This document shows, one piece after another, positions 57,540 to 64,000 of a stretch of DNA of 64,000 nt (its first letter is position 1; every line of letters begins with the position of its first letter). The notes beneath the pieces were generated by a model. The model searched no databases and was not told where the DNA came from. It saw only the letters and a program-made list of their open reading frames with translations. The DNA is taken from the NCBI RefSeq assembly GCF_009720525.1, contig NZ_CP043930.1:682001-746000 (forward strand), written 5' to 3'. The DNA comes from Gimesia benthica (lineage in GTDB: Bacteria > Planctomycetota > Planctomycetia > Planctomycetales > Planctomycetaceae). The position numbers and the translations under genes were made by a program.

Positions 57540-58601
57540 TCAGTCAGCAGGTTTACCCCAAGCAGGCGCTGTCTGTAGTAAAAGATCAGCAACAACAGGG
57601 CGATGATCCGAGTACCAGGTCCAGCGATTTTCAGAAGAACTTACCCGGAAAAACGAATTGACCCAGATCCCATCCAGATCCAGTACAGGCAAGGGCAGAG
57701 GCCAGGTCGCATTGTAACCCTCGCCGGCATCTTCGAATGAGTTTCGACAGAGTTTCCGCAGTGGATTGAAATGGACGGAGTCTCCGGGAGTATTGAAATC
57801 TCCCACTATTAAAACAGGATTTTCTTTCTGCTGGGCAACTTCCTCTGCGAGCTTCTGAAGTGCCTCTTTGCGGGATCTGAGAATATCGCTGTTGATATCC
57901 ACCAGGTAAACCACAAAAGCCTCTGAAACCGCGGAAGCCCCAGACTGCGACACATCAGCCTTGAGATTAATTTTGAGATAACGCCCCATCCGGCCGAAGT
58001 TCCCGAATTCACTCGCGATCGTGGGGAAGCGAGACAAGAGCATAAAGCCATTTTTTCCAGCTTGAAAACGGTACCCCGGAAACGACTTTTCCCAGAACTC
58101 CTGATCCGTGGATGAATAAGATTCCACTTCCACTAATGCCACCAGATCCGCATCAACACGCTTGATCTCCTGAACCATATTTTTAATGCTCCAGAGCTGA
58201 TCTCCAACATTCCAGAACAGCACACGCAAAGGCATTGAATCCGCTTCCAACACAGGATTCGCAGTGTGATGCTTCTGAAACTGTTTCTGGTAGCACCACA
58301 CGCCGGTTAACGCTCCCATTAAGAGCCAGATCAGAGCCAGACGGTGCCAGCGAATCCAGAGAGTCAGTACTGAAAGAAAGACCGCTCCTGTGCTTATCAG
58401 AATCAGGGGAGAGATATAGAAAATCAAAGTAGAAATCGTCCCCCCCGAGTCTCGGAATGTCAGGCGTACGATCAAGGCTAAAACCCAAAAGACTGACATG
58501 ACAACAGCCAGAGGTTTCATCAGCCATATTCCCCTGCAGGCTGGTCTCCCAGGCTCTGACTGACCTTCACCATCTTGCTCAACGAGCTTTTCTGAGTTCA
58601 T
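57540..58601 (-). CDS. Membrane-anchored endonuclease/exonuclease/phosphatase-family protein
   Basis: This protein has 353 residues. Three membrane segments occupy the N-terminus (about 28-48, 56-82, 88-105). The hydrolase domain starts near 127 with VLFWNVGDQL, then LVALVEVES (metal glutamate), ILIVGDFNTPGDS (Asp-Asn pair) and YSDHRPVVADL (catalytic His) at the end. This is the full set of EEP motifs. Members of this class with N-terminal helices act as envelope phosphodiesterases or sphingomyelinase-like enzymes, with the active site on the outer face. Substrate unknown. It is divergent from the RidA gene. Confidence 0.82.
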   Translation of the reverse strand: MNSEKLVEQDGEGQSEPGRPACRGIWLMKPLAVVMSVFWVLALIVRLTFRDSGGTISTLIFYISPLILISTGAVFLSVLTLWIRWHRLALIWLLMGALTGVWCYQKQFQKHHTANPVLEADSMPLRVLFWNVGDQLWSIKNMVQEIKRVDADLVALVEVESYSSTDQEFWEKSFPGYRFQAGKNGFMLLSRFPTIASEFGNFGRMGRYLKINLKADVSQSGASAVSEAFVVYLVDINSDILRSRKEALQKLAEEVAQQKENPVLIVGDFNTPGDSVHFNPLRKLCRNSFEDAGEGYNATWPLPLPVLDLDGIWVNSFFRVSSSENRWTWYSDHRPVVADLLLQTAPAWGKPAD

Positions 58602-58767
58602 GTTTACCTGTTATTCCTGACAACACCAAAAGATCGGAAAACAAATTCAATTGATTCTGTAATTCTGATTCTGGATGAATTCCCTGGAAATATGTTATTA
58701 TCACGCTACTAATGACATCATGTAACGTGTCAACTTCGACCTTTTTTACCAGAGGGATTATTACAAG

Positions 58768-59235
58768 ATGAGCCAAACCCCCGAAGAGCGAATTCAGGAA
58801 CTGGGCCAGACTCTGCCAACTCCGCCAAAGGCTGTAGGATCATACATTCCAGCCACCCAGTTTGGAAATGTGATTGTCACCAGTGGTCAGCTTCCTTTTA
58901 TTGGTTCAGATCTGATGTTCAAAGGGAAAATTGGTGGGGACCATCTACATGAAGATGACGGGGCCAATGCTGCCTGCCTGTGCCTGATGAACGCCCTGGC
59001 GCAGGTCAAAGCCGTAGCGGGAGAACTCTCCCGAATCAAACGGATCATTCGCCTGGAAGGTTATGTCCATTCTGTACCGGGTTTTGATCGTCAGCCTTAT
59101 GTTTTAAATGCCGCCTCTCAGCTTCTAACCGATATTTTCGGAGATCAAGGTAAACACACACGTGTTGCTCTGGGGATTGCGGAGATGCCCCTGGAAGCAG
59201 CGGTGCAACTGGCGCTCTGGGTTGAAATCGAATAA
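58768..59235 (+). CDS. RidA/YjgF-family protein
   Basis: This 155-residue protein carries the YjgF fold: VIVTSGQLPF, NALAQVKAVAGELSRIKRIIRLEGYV and RVALGIAEMPLEAAVQLALWVEIE. Arg132 corresponds to the catalytic arginine of RidA, which deaminates reactive enamines/imines from PLP enzymes. Its length and the ending place it in the longer RidA branch (YER057c-like group 1), whose activity is less well known than true RidA. Neighbouring genes give no substrate clue. The ATG follows AGAGGGAT, a good SD. Confidence 0.85.
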   Translation: MSQTPEERIQELGQTLPTPPKAVGSYIPATQFGNVIVTSGQLPFIGSDLMFKGKIGGDHLHEDDGANAACLCLMNALAQVKAVAGELSRIKRIIRLEGYVHSVPGFDRQPYVLNAASQLLTDIFGDQGKHTRVALGIAEMPLEAAVQLALWVEIE

Positions 59236-59301
59236 TCCCCTCAATCTTTTTACCGCCTGCCCGAATGAAGTTCAGTGCGATTGCTAAATGGAGTGAGCAC
59301 A

Positions 59302-60702
59302 ATGCCACGAACTGATGTCGATTTTTCTTTCCGAAAGACTGTCCCCACTTACTGGTTCCTGAAGTGGGGGGTTTTTCTGCTGCTCTGGACACTGGCTTTG
59401 CCGGGGCCCTTGTCTGCACAGTTACCCAAAATCTCTCCAGGCACAGCCAAAAAACAGGATAGTCAGTCTCGAGAGGAGCCAGACAGCCGCGCTTCTGCAA
59501 CTACAGAGCAGGGGCGCTGGACCTCGTTTCTGGGAAATCAGCGAAATGGGATATCCGACGAAACCGGACTGAATGTGAACTGGAATGAGCACAAACCGTC
59601 TGTCCTGTGGCGGGAACCACTGGGAGGTGGATACTCCTCCATAGTGATCGCCGACGGGAAGCTCTGGACGATGGCGACACACCTCAATCATGATTACATC
59701 ATTTGTCTCGATGCCCTGTCTGGTAAGAAGCTCTGGTCAACTCGAGGTGCCCCCACCTACCTGGATCATCAGCGTCAGGCCCGAGGACCGCGGTCTACAC
59801 CTACCTGGCATGCAGGTAAACTCTACTGCCTGCTGCCTGCCGGTGATCTTCTCTGCCTGACCGCAGACACAGGCCGCATTCTCTGGAAAGTCAATATTTT
59901 TGATATCAGTGGTGCGCCGCGACAGGAGCAGAAAACCATCTATTACTGGGGAATGTCTGCTTCACCTCTGATAGAAGGGGATCTGGTCATCCTCCAGCCG
60001 GGTGGATCTGCCAACAATTCGGTGATCGCCGTCCACAAGGACACAGGCAAGCTGGTCTGGTCTGCTGGAACTGACCCGCCGGGCTATGCTTCCCCAATCG
60101 TGATAGAAGCCGAAAACCAGCGACAGATTATCGTTCCCACTGGACAATCCATTCTCTCACTTAACCCGAAAGAGGGTAGCCTGCTGTGGCGGGTTGTTTG
60201 GGGAAACAAATACAACTGCAACTGTGCCACTCCCGTCTGGAATGAAGATTCCCTGTTTATCTCTTCCGCGTATGGGACAGGCAGTATGCGGTTTGCTCTG
60301 ATTCTACAGAACGAGGAACTCCGCCCCATCTCGCGGTGGAAGAACCTGTCCATGCAGAATCAGTTTGCCACCAGCATTATCAAAGATGGGTATATCTATG
60401 GTCCCCACGGAGATCTGGCGACAGTCACGTATCGCTGCCTGGACCTGCAGCGAGGGGAGGTGCAATGGAAATCACGGCGAGTGGGAAAATGCACCCAGAT
60501 CGCAGCTCAGGGTCATTTAATCTGTCTGACAGAGCAGGGAACCCTGGTGCTGATCGAAGCGAATCCCACCGAATATCGGGAAAAAGGGAAATTGACCGGC
60601 TTACTGGAATTCAAAGCCTGGGCTCATCCGGCACTCGCAAATCACAGGCTCTATCTTCGTGATGAAAAACGAATTCTATGTCTGGATCTGAAAGAAAAAT
60701 AG
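59302..60702 (+). CDS. Exported PQQ-type beta-propeller protein (second copy)
   Basis: The start is ATG 59302 with GGAG 10-13 bases upstream; an in-frame TTG lies 27 bases before. The protein has 466 residues and a hydrophobic signal region (about 20-40, VFLLLWTLALPGPLSAQ). Repeats of PQQ type follow: WTSFLGNQRNGIS, IICLDALSGKKLW, LLCLTADTGRILW, VIAVHKDTGKLVW, YRCLDLQRGEVQW. There are no obvious quinoprotein catalytic residues. It shares its repeat plan, including LGGGYSS and RGPRSTPT, with the protein at 55792. It follows ridA by 66 bases and ends at a hairpin shared with the convergent gene. Confidence 0.82.
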   Translation: MPRTDVDFSFRKTVPTYWFLKWGVFLLLWTLALPGPLSAQLPKISPGTAKKQDSQSREEPDSRASATTEQGRWTSFLGNQRNGISDETGLNVNWNEHKPSVLWREPLGGGYSSIVIADGKLWTMATHLNHDYIICLDALSGKKLWSTRGAPTYLDHQRQARGPRSTPTWHAGKLYCLLPAGDLLCLTADTGRILWKVNIFDISGAPRQEQKTIYYWGMSASPLIEGDLVILQPGGSANNSVIAVHKDTGKLVWSAGTDPPGYASPIVIEAENQRQIIVPTGQSILSLNPKEGSLLWRVVWGNKYNCNCATPVWNEDSLFISSAYGTGSMRFALILQNEELRPISRWKNLSMQNQFATSIIKDGYIYGPHGDLATVTYRCLDLQRGEVQWKSRRVGKCTQIAAQGHLICLTEQGTLVLIEANPTEYREKGKLTGLLEFKAWAHPALANHRLYLRDEKRILCLDLKEK

Positions 60703-60733
60703 CCGCGAGGAATCAGGTATCCTTCACGGCTAT
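60699..60733. terminator. Hairpin between convergent genes
   Basis: ATAGCCG (60699-60705) pairs with CGGCTAT (60727-60733), extended inside by GAGGA/TCCTT with a G-T pair. There is no T-run in either direction, so this is a tentative terminator. Confidence 0.45.
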
Positions 60734-60757
60734 GTAATGTCACGCGGTAAATTTAAC

Positions 60758-61321
60758 TTACTTTTCAGCAGTCTGAGACGCAAGAGATTTTTGCAGCTGC
60801 TGCAGTTTTAGCTGCTCCTGAGCAACCCGTTTTTTCTGAGCTTCCACCTGCTGCTTGATGTTGGCGTCATTGCGAACACTGTTATCCTTGGGCAAGGGAC
60901 GCTGTCCAGGCAGAACCCGTTGCGGCGGATGTCGTAATTTTTCCAAGGCCACTTTGTTCTCCGCTTTGACGCGAGACAAGATTTGATCCGCTTCAAAAAT
61001 CGTTCTGCGGGCTTCCTGGAAAACGGTTCGTCTGTCGCCGTCTTTACCGAACAGCGCTTCCTGATCGCGGAGCTCTGCATTGTCCGAGTTATCGATATCG
61101 TTTTTGGCGCTCATTAATGCATCGTAAAATGCACGCGTGAGTCCTTCTTTCAGATCGTCCCGATCCAGGTCTGAGTAATCGGTATCCTTTGAATCAGGCG
61201 AATTTAACTGAGCATTCTTGTTTTGTGCATCAACTTTTGGCTTTTGTTCTGCAGAGCTGAATCCCACCATCGTGATATAAAACAAGCCCATCACAACAGT
61301 CAGTGTTGCAAGTCGTTTCAT
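60758..61321 (-). CDS. Exported coiled-coil protein of unknown function
   Basis: This 187-residue protein has a signal peptide (about 1-24, ending GFSSAEQ). The rest is very charged. Residues about 50-125 are acidic and helical (LDRDDLKEGLTRAFYDALM). A Pro-rich break (RHPPQRVLPGQRPLP) separates a C-terminal coiled coil (about 150-183, VEAQKKRVAQEQLKLQQLQ). I do not recognise the family. Likely a periplasmic structural or adaptor protein, which is inference. Confidence 0.55.
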   Translation of the reverse strand: MKRLATLTVVMGLFYITMVGFSSAEQKPKVDAQNKNAQLNSPDSKDTDYSDLDRDDLKEGLTRAFYDALMSAKNDIDNSDNAELRDQEALFGKDGDRRTVFQEARRTIFEADQILSRVKAENKVALEKLRHPPQRVLPGQRPLPKDNSVRNDANIKQQVEAQKKRVAQEQLKLQQLQKSLASQTAEK

Positions 61322-61453
61322 CGGTCTGCCTCATCTCTGGTTAAAGTCACAAAACAGCCACAGGCTGTTTATTCATCGAATTTATTATATTCAAACTATT
61401 CACTTTATTTCAATCTTTTTACCAATTAAAGCAAATCAATTGAAAAACATGAC

Positions 61454-61485
61454 GTAAAAAAAGCCTGTGTCGGAAACACAGGCTT
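61454..61485 (-). terminator. Rho-independent terminator of the pilin-like gene
   Basis: AAGCCTGTGT (61461-61470) pairs with ACACAGGCTT (61476-61485), a perfect 10-bp stem with a 5-base loop. On the minus strand the stem is followed by a run of T residues, so it terminates transcription of the pilin-like gene that ends 23 bases before. Confidence 0.8.
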
Positions 61486-61507
61486 ATTGATATCTTAAAG
61501 ATCGAAC

Positions 61508-61714
61508 TTATGGGGAGTTGATCGCGTTGATTGCATTTGCCAGATCCATCAGTTCACTGTGGAGAGCATAACGTAGCGTGTTTAAACCAGCCAAGGCACC
61601 GATACCGATGATTGTCAGCAGTAACAGATACTCAACGAAAACAGAACCACGGACTTTACGTTTCCATCGCTTTGTTTGTGTCCGGATTAATTTTAACACA
61701 GGATGCCCTTTCAT
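61508..61714 (-). CDS. Flp-type pilin-like protein
   Basis: This 68-residue protein has a Lys/Arg-rich leader, then RGSVFVEYLLLLTIIGIGA. The leader ends in Gly23, and Glu28 is five residues after the cleavage point, as needed for prepilin peptidase. The following hydrophobic helix is the pilin core. Flp/Tad pilins have this size and motif. No tad, cpa or prepilin peptidase gene is nearby, so it is an orphan subunit whose machinery must be elsewhere. It has its own terminator. Confidence 0.7.
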   Translation of the reverse strand: MKGHPVLKLIRTQTKRWKRKVRGSVFVEYLLLLTIIGIGALAGLNTLRYALHSELMDLANAINAINSP

Positions 61715-62008
61715 GAAGTTCAGATAGAAATTCCTCTAATTGAACTAGAGCATACTTTGTACCAAATATCCTAATTTTTACACCTTACCCTGATAACCCT
61801 TGGAAACGCCTTAAACGGCTCTAAATCAAACGATTTCAGGTGTTTGAATCTGTGAGTTCAAAATGGTTTTTCCATCAGAGCATTGAACCGCATTAACAAT
61901 GATTAGCAATGCTAACCAGAACTGTTAACGTTCAGATACAAAAAGCAGAGGTGAGCTACCGAAGAAGCATCCAGAAGCCTGGCGTTATGCACGAGGGCGA
62001 GAACTGAC

Positions 62009-62374
62009 TCAGGAATTTAAGGCACTGAGAGCGGAAGCACGATCAGGGAAGGTTTCCCAGAGCTGATCCAAATGAGTGACTTCCAGAACCTCTGTGCAGT
62101 ATTCGCTCAAACCGCAGATACAGAACTTGCCGCCTTCTCGATGATTGAGTCGATTCCACATCCGGAAGATGACTTCAATGAAAGCGGAACCGAAGAAGGA
62201 TGTATGAGAGAGATCGAGTACAACCACCGGAGGGGACGCTGTTTCAGCAACCTGCAATAACACATCGGTTAAGGCATCCAGTCTTGGCTCATCCAGATTT
62301 TCGTATTCTGGACCCAAAGCCACAACTGTGACCTGACCTTCTTTGACTATTTCCGGTGGGTAATCTGCAGGCAT
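62009..62374 (-). CDS. STAS-domain protein (anti-anti-sigma-like)
   Basis: This protein of 121 residues is a single STAS domain. VVVLDLSHTSFFGSAFIEVIF (about 50-70) matches the strand and phosphorylation loop of SpoIIAA/RsbV, but the usual DSS/DST is GSA, with Ser63 in the place of the phosphorylated serine. Such proteins bind anti-sigma kinases and release sigma factors, or act in other regulatory switches. No kinase or matching sigma gene is adjacent. Spacers of about 294 and 234 bases surround it. Confidence 0.72.
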   Translation of the reverse strand: MPADYPPEIVKEGQVTVVALGPEYENLDEPRLDALTDVLLQVAETASPPVVVLDLSHTSFFGSAFIEVIFRMWNRLNHREGGKFCICGLSEYCTEVLEVTHLDQLWETFPDRASALSALNS

Positions 62375-62608
62375 AATTCAGCTGTCAACAAGATCATCGT
62401 TGGAGAAAGCCCGTATTGAGAAATCAATCGAGCATCAAAGTAACCTACACATAGTAATCCAAATCAGTAACGTGTCAACCAAGAAATCCGATTCCGGGAG
62501 TAAGAACTATTGACGCAAGTCCATTCCGAGTGAATATTTACCAACAGTCCTCGACCATCGCAACTCCCCCAGTCTCATAGAAGGGAGTCGGCGGAGTTCT
62601 CTCGACCG

Positions 62609-63796
62609 TTATTGATCATTTTTCCATTCCTGAAGCCGGGCCTTCAGTTTGATCTTTTTATTGTTTCGCATGACCACTAATTCAACCTCGTCTCCGACTT
62701 TATGCATTTCCAGGGCATCCAGCAAGGAATTGGCATCCGTAATCGAGATCTCATCCAGTTGCATGATCAGGTCGCCCAGATGCAGATTCCCGGAATCGTC
62801 GATTCTGATTTCTCTAAGACCAGCTAAGTCTGCAGCGCCTCCCTCCATAATACTTTGAACCATGACACCGGAGACATCTTTGGGCAGAATCTGATTGATT
62901 TTGAGTTTACGAATCACGAAGTCATCAACCCCCAGGAAATTTAAACTGGGAGTCTGAATGAAGCCAAAGCGGATCAATTGGGGGACAAAGCGACTGATCA
63001 AATCAACGGGGACAGCATACCCAATCCCCGCATAGACATGAGAAGAGCTGTAGATTGCGGTATTAACGCCAATCAGCCGTCCCGAACTGTCCAGCAGAGG
63101 ACCTCCCGAATTACCAGGATTAATAGCTGCGTCTGTCTGAATCACATTGCGGATCGATCTGCCTGTCACTGAGATGATCTCTCGCCCGAGCCCGCTGATG
63201 ATCCCCGTAGTCAGGGTTTGATCCAAACCGAAAGGATTCCCAATGGCAAGCACTGTCTGTCCAACCTGCAAATCGCCGGAATAGCCTATTTTAATCGGTT
63301 TGAGCTGATCGCGTGGCGCGTCGATTTTCAGAACAGCCAGATCTTTAGATGGAGCAATGCCAACGAGTTTCGCATTCCATGTTGTATTATCTGCCAGTGT
63401 GACCGAGTACTCATCTGCCTTCTGAATCACATGAAAGTTCGTGACAACATGGCCCTTACGATCCCAGATGAACCCGCTCCCCGACCCCTGCGACGGAGTT
63501 TGAGGATTCATACTGAACTGGTCCATCGGGGATGCAAGACCGACCGTGCGAATATGCACTACTGAAGGAGATGACTCCTTAAACAGTTCGATCGTTCTCA
63601 ACTCAGACTGCGTCAGATCTGTCCGTTCCCGGACTCGAAAATCTGGCTGACCATAATACCGCTTAAGCAATTTGAAGGTCATAAAGACAATCAAAATGGT
63701 GAGGATCAGGATCAACCATTTCTGAATCAGCGAGGATTTACCGGAAGACCCCGAGTAGGCAGACGGATGTTCTGAAGGCATGACCTGTTTTTTCAA
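62609..63796 (-). CDS. Membrane-anchored HtrA/DegP-type serine protease
   Basis: This protein has 395 residues and a membrane segment near the N-terminus (about 25-43). The catalytic triad is His122 (VTNFHVIQ), Asp152 (SKDLAVLKI) and Ser230 (NPGNSGGPLL). One PDZ domain follows at about 285-385 (SGVMVQSIMEGGAADLAGL), which fits DegS-like proteins with a single PDZ rather than DegP with two. Expected role: quality control or stress sensing in the periplasm. A partial gene lies upstream on the same strand, 90 bases from the ATG. Confidence 0.9.
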   Translation of the reverse strand: MKKQVMPSEHPSAYSGSSGKSSLIQKWLILILTILIVFMTFKLLKRYYGQPDFRVRERTDLTQSELRTIELFKESSPSVVHIRTVGLASPMDQFSMNPQTPSQGSGSGFIWDRKGHVVTNFHVIQKADEYSVTLADNTTWNAKLVGIAPSKDLAVLKIDAPRDQLKPIKIGYSGDLQVGQTVLAIGNPFGLDQTLTTGIISGLGREIISVTGRSIRNVIQTDAAINPGNSGGPLLDSSGRLIGVNTAIYSSSHVYAGIGYAVPVDLISRFVPQLIRFGFIQTPSLNFLGVDDFVIRKLKINQILPKDVSGVMVQSIMEGGAADLAGLREIRIDDSGNLHLGDLIMQLDEISITDANSLLDALEMHKVGDEVELVVMRNNKKIKLKARLQEWKNDQ

Positions 63797-63886
63797 ATGA
63801 AAATTAGCAGCAGGATTCCAGGTACAGATAACACATTATATCTGTACCCTTATAAAACCTTACAGTGAATTCTGTCCCGGTTTTCG

Positions 63887-64000
63887 TTACTGCAGTCGGG
63901 CAGCGGCCGAATTGAGTTCACTGATGGCTTTAATAAAACGCTTCTTCAACTTGGGAGACAACTCTGCAAACGAGGATTGTACTTCCGGAGTCAGCATTTT
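63887..64000 (-). CDS. 3' end of a gene cut by the window edge
   Basis: An open frame of 37 codons plus stop TAA (63887-63889) reaches the window end. The visible residues (MLTPEVQSSFAELSPKLKKR and then FIKAISELN and a short tail) are charged and helical. Whether the ATG at 63997 is the start or the frame continues beyond the window cannot be seen. No family assigned. It lies upstream of the protease gene in the same direction. Confidence 0.45.
   Translation of the reverse strand, partial: KMLTPEVQSSFAELSPKLKKRFIKAISELNSAAARLQ

Noticed and set aside
58720..62475. 13-base word GTAACGTGTCAAC found near 58722 and again near 62468 as a shared regulatory site
   Set aside because: Dozens of 13-base repeats are expected by chance in 64 kb, and the two sites are in unlike settings.

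Overview
The window is a 64 kb piece of a bacterial chromosome that looks planctomycetal, most like the Gimesia/Planctomyces maris group. This placement is inferred from gene content, not from a marker tree. The clues are secreted sulfatases, a giant exported ThuA/propeller/multi-haem cytochrome protein, exported PQQ-type propeller proteins, amidohydrolase and lactonase proteins with signal peptides, a thioredoxin-YHS fusion, a divergent isoleucyl-tRNA synthetase, an orphan Hsp70 with a long tail, a pyrophosphate-type phosphofructokinase and long intergenic spacers. I found no tRNA or rRNA gene, CRISPR array, prophage, insertion sequence or integrase. It reads as ordinary core chromosome with several unusual domain combinations.

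Layout. 1-2016: pabB (cut by the window start and frameshifted near 238) and pabA, for p-aminobenzoate/folate synthesis. 2282-9344: exported thioredoxin-YHS protein, a three-module amidohydrolase and a sulfatase. 9630-17226: the 2216-residue ThuA-cytochrome protein and an M48 peptidase. 17227-18356: a 1.1 kb spacer with a good promoter, leading to rho (18357-19961). 20079-22386: TVP38-type membrane protein plus a MerA-like flavoprotein. 22523-24019: PHP-type metallohydrolase. 24197-29202: glcD-glcE-glcF and a HAD phosphatase, a glycolate oxidation block. 29297-39003, all on the minus strand except a TfoX-N gene: sixA, an esterase, a phosphatase-cytochrome fusion, a small exported protein, a lactonase, an ECF sigma factor with its probable anti-sigma factor, menC and an Hsp70. 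39164-40387: an exported protein of secretin-N-like repeats. 40892-44629: PPi-phosphofructokinase, a HAD phosphatase and 6-phosphogluconate dehydrogenase, behind a leader that can fold into a branched structure. 44762-49912: MBL hydrolase, methyltransferase, ferredoxin-NADP reductase, a 29-residue basic protein, an aldo/keto reductase and trmL. 50157-53705: ileS. 53772-60702: sulfatase, two PQQ-type propellers, a membrane-anchored EEP-family hydrolase and a RidA protein. 60758-64000: exported coiled-coil protein, Flp-like pilin, STAS protein, HtrA-type protease and the end of one further gene.

How genes work together. The HAD phosphatase next to glcDEF could release glycolate from phosphoglycolate, which GlcDEF would oxidise to glyoxylate. 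PPi-PFK and Gnd place glycolysis and the oxidative pentose phosphate route in one transcription unit. The sulfatases, ThuA-cytochrome protein, esterase, lactonase and PQQ-type propellers form an exported set suited to breaking down sulfated polysaccharides. Points most worth a second look: a periplasmic dual-specificity-type phosphatase fused to a cytochrome c'-like haem domain (31108-32022), the branched RNA candidate before PPi-PFK (40708-40800), the pabB frameshift, the unannotated-size 29-residue basic protein (48051-48140), an anti-sigma-like protein with an internal twin-arginine motif, and the amidohydrolase in which only the middle module keeps a metal-binding HxH.
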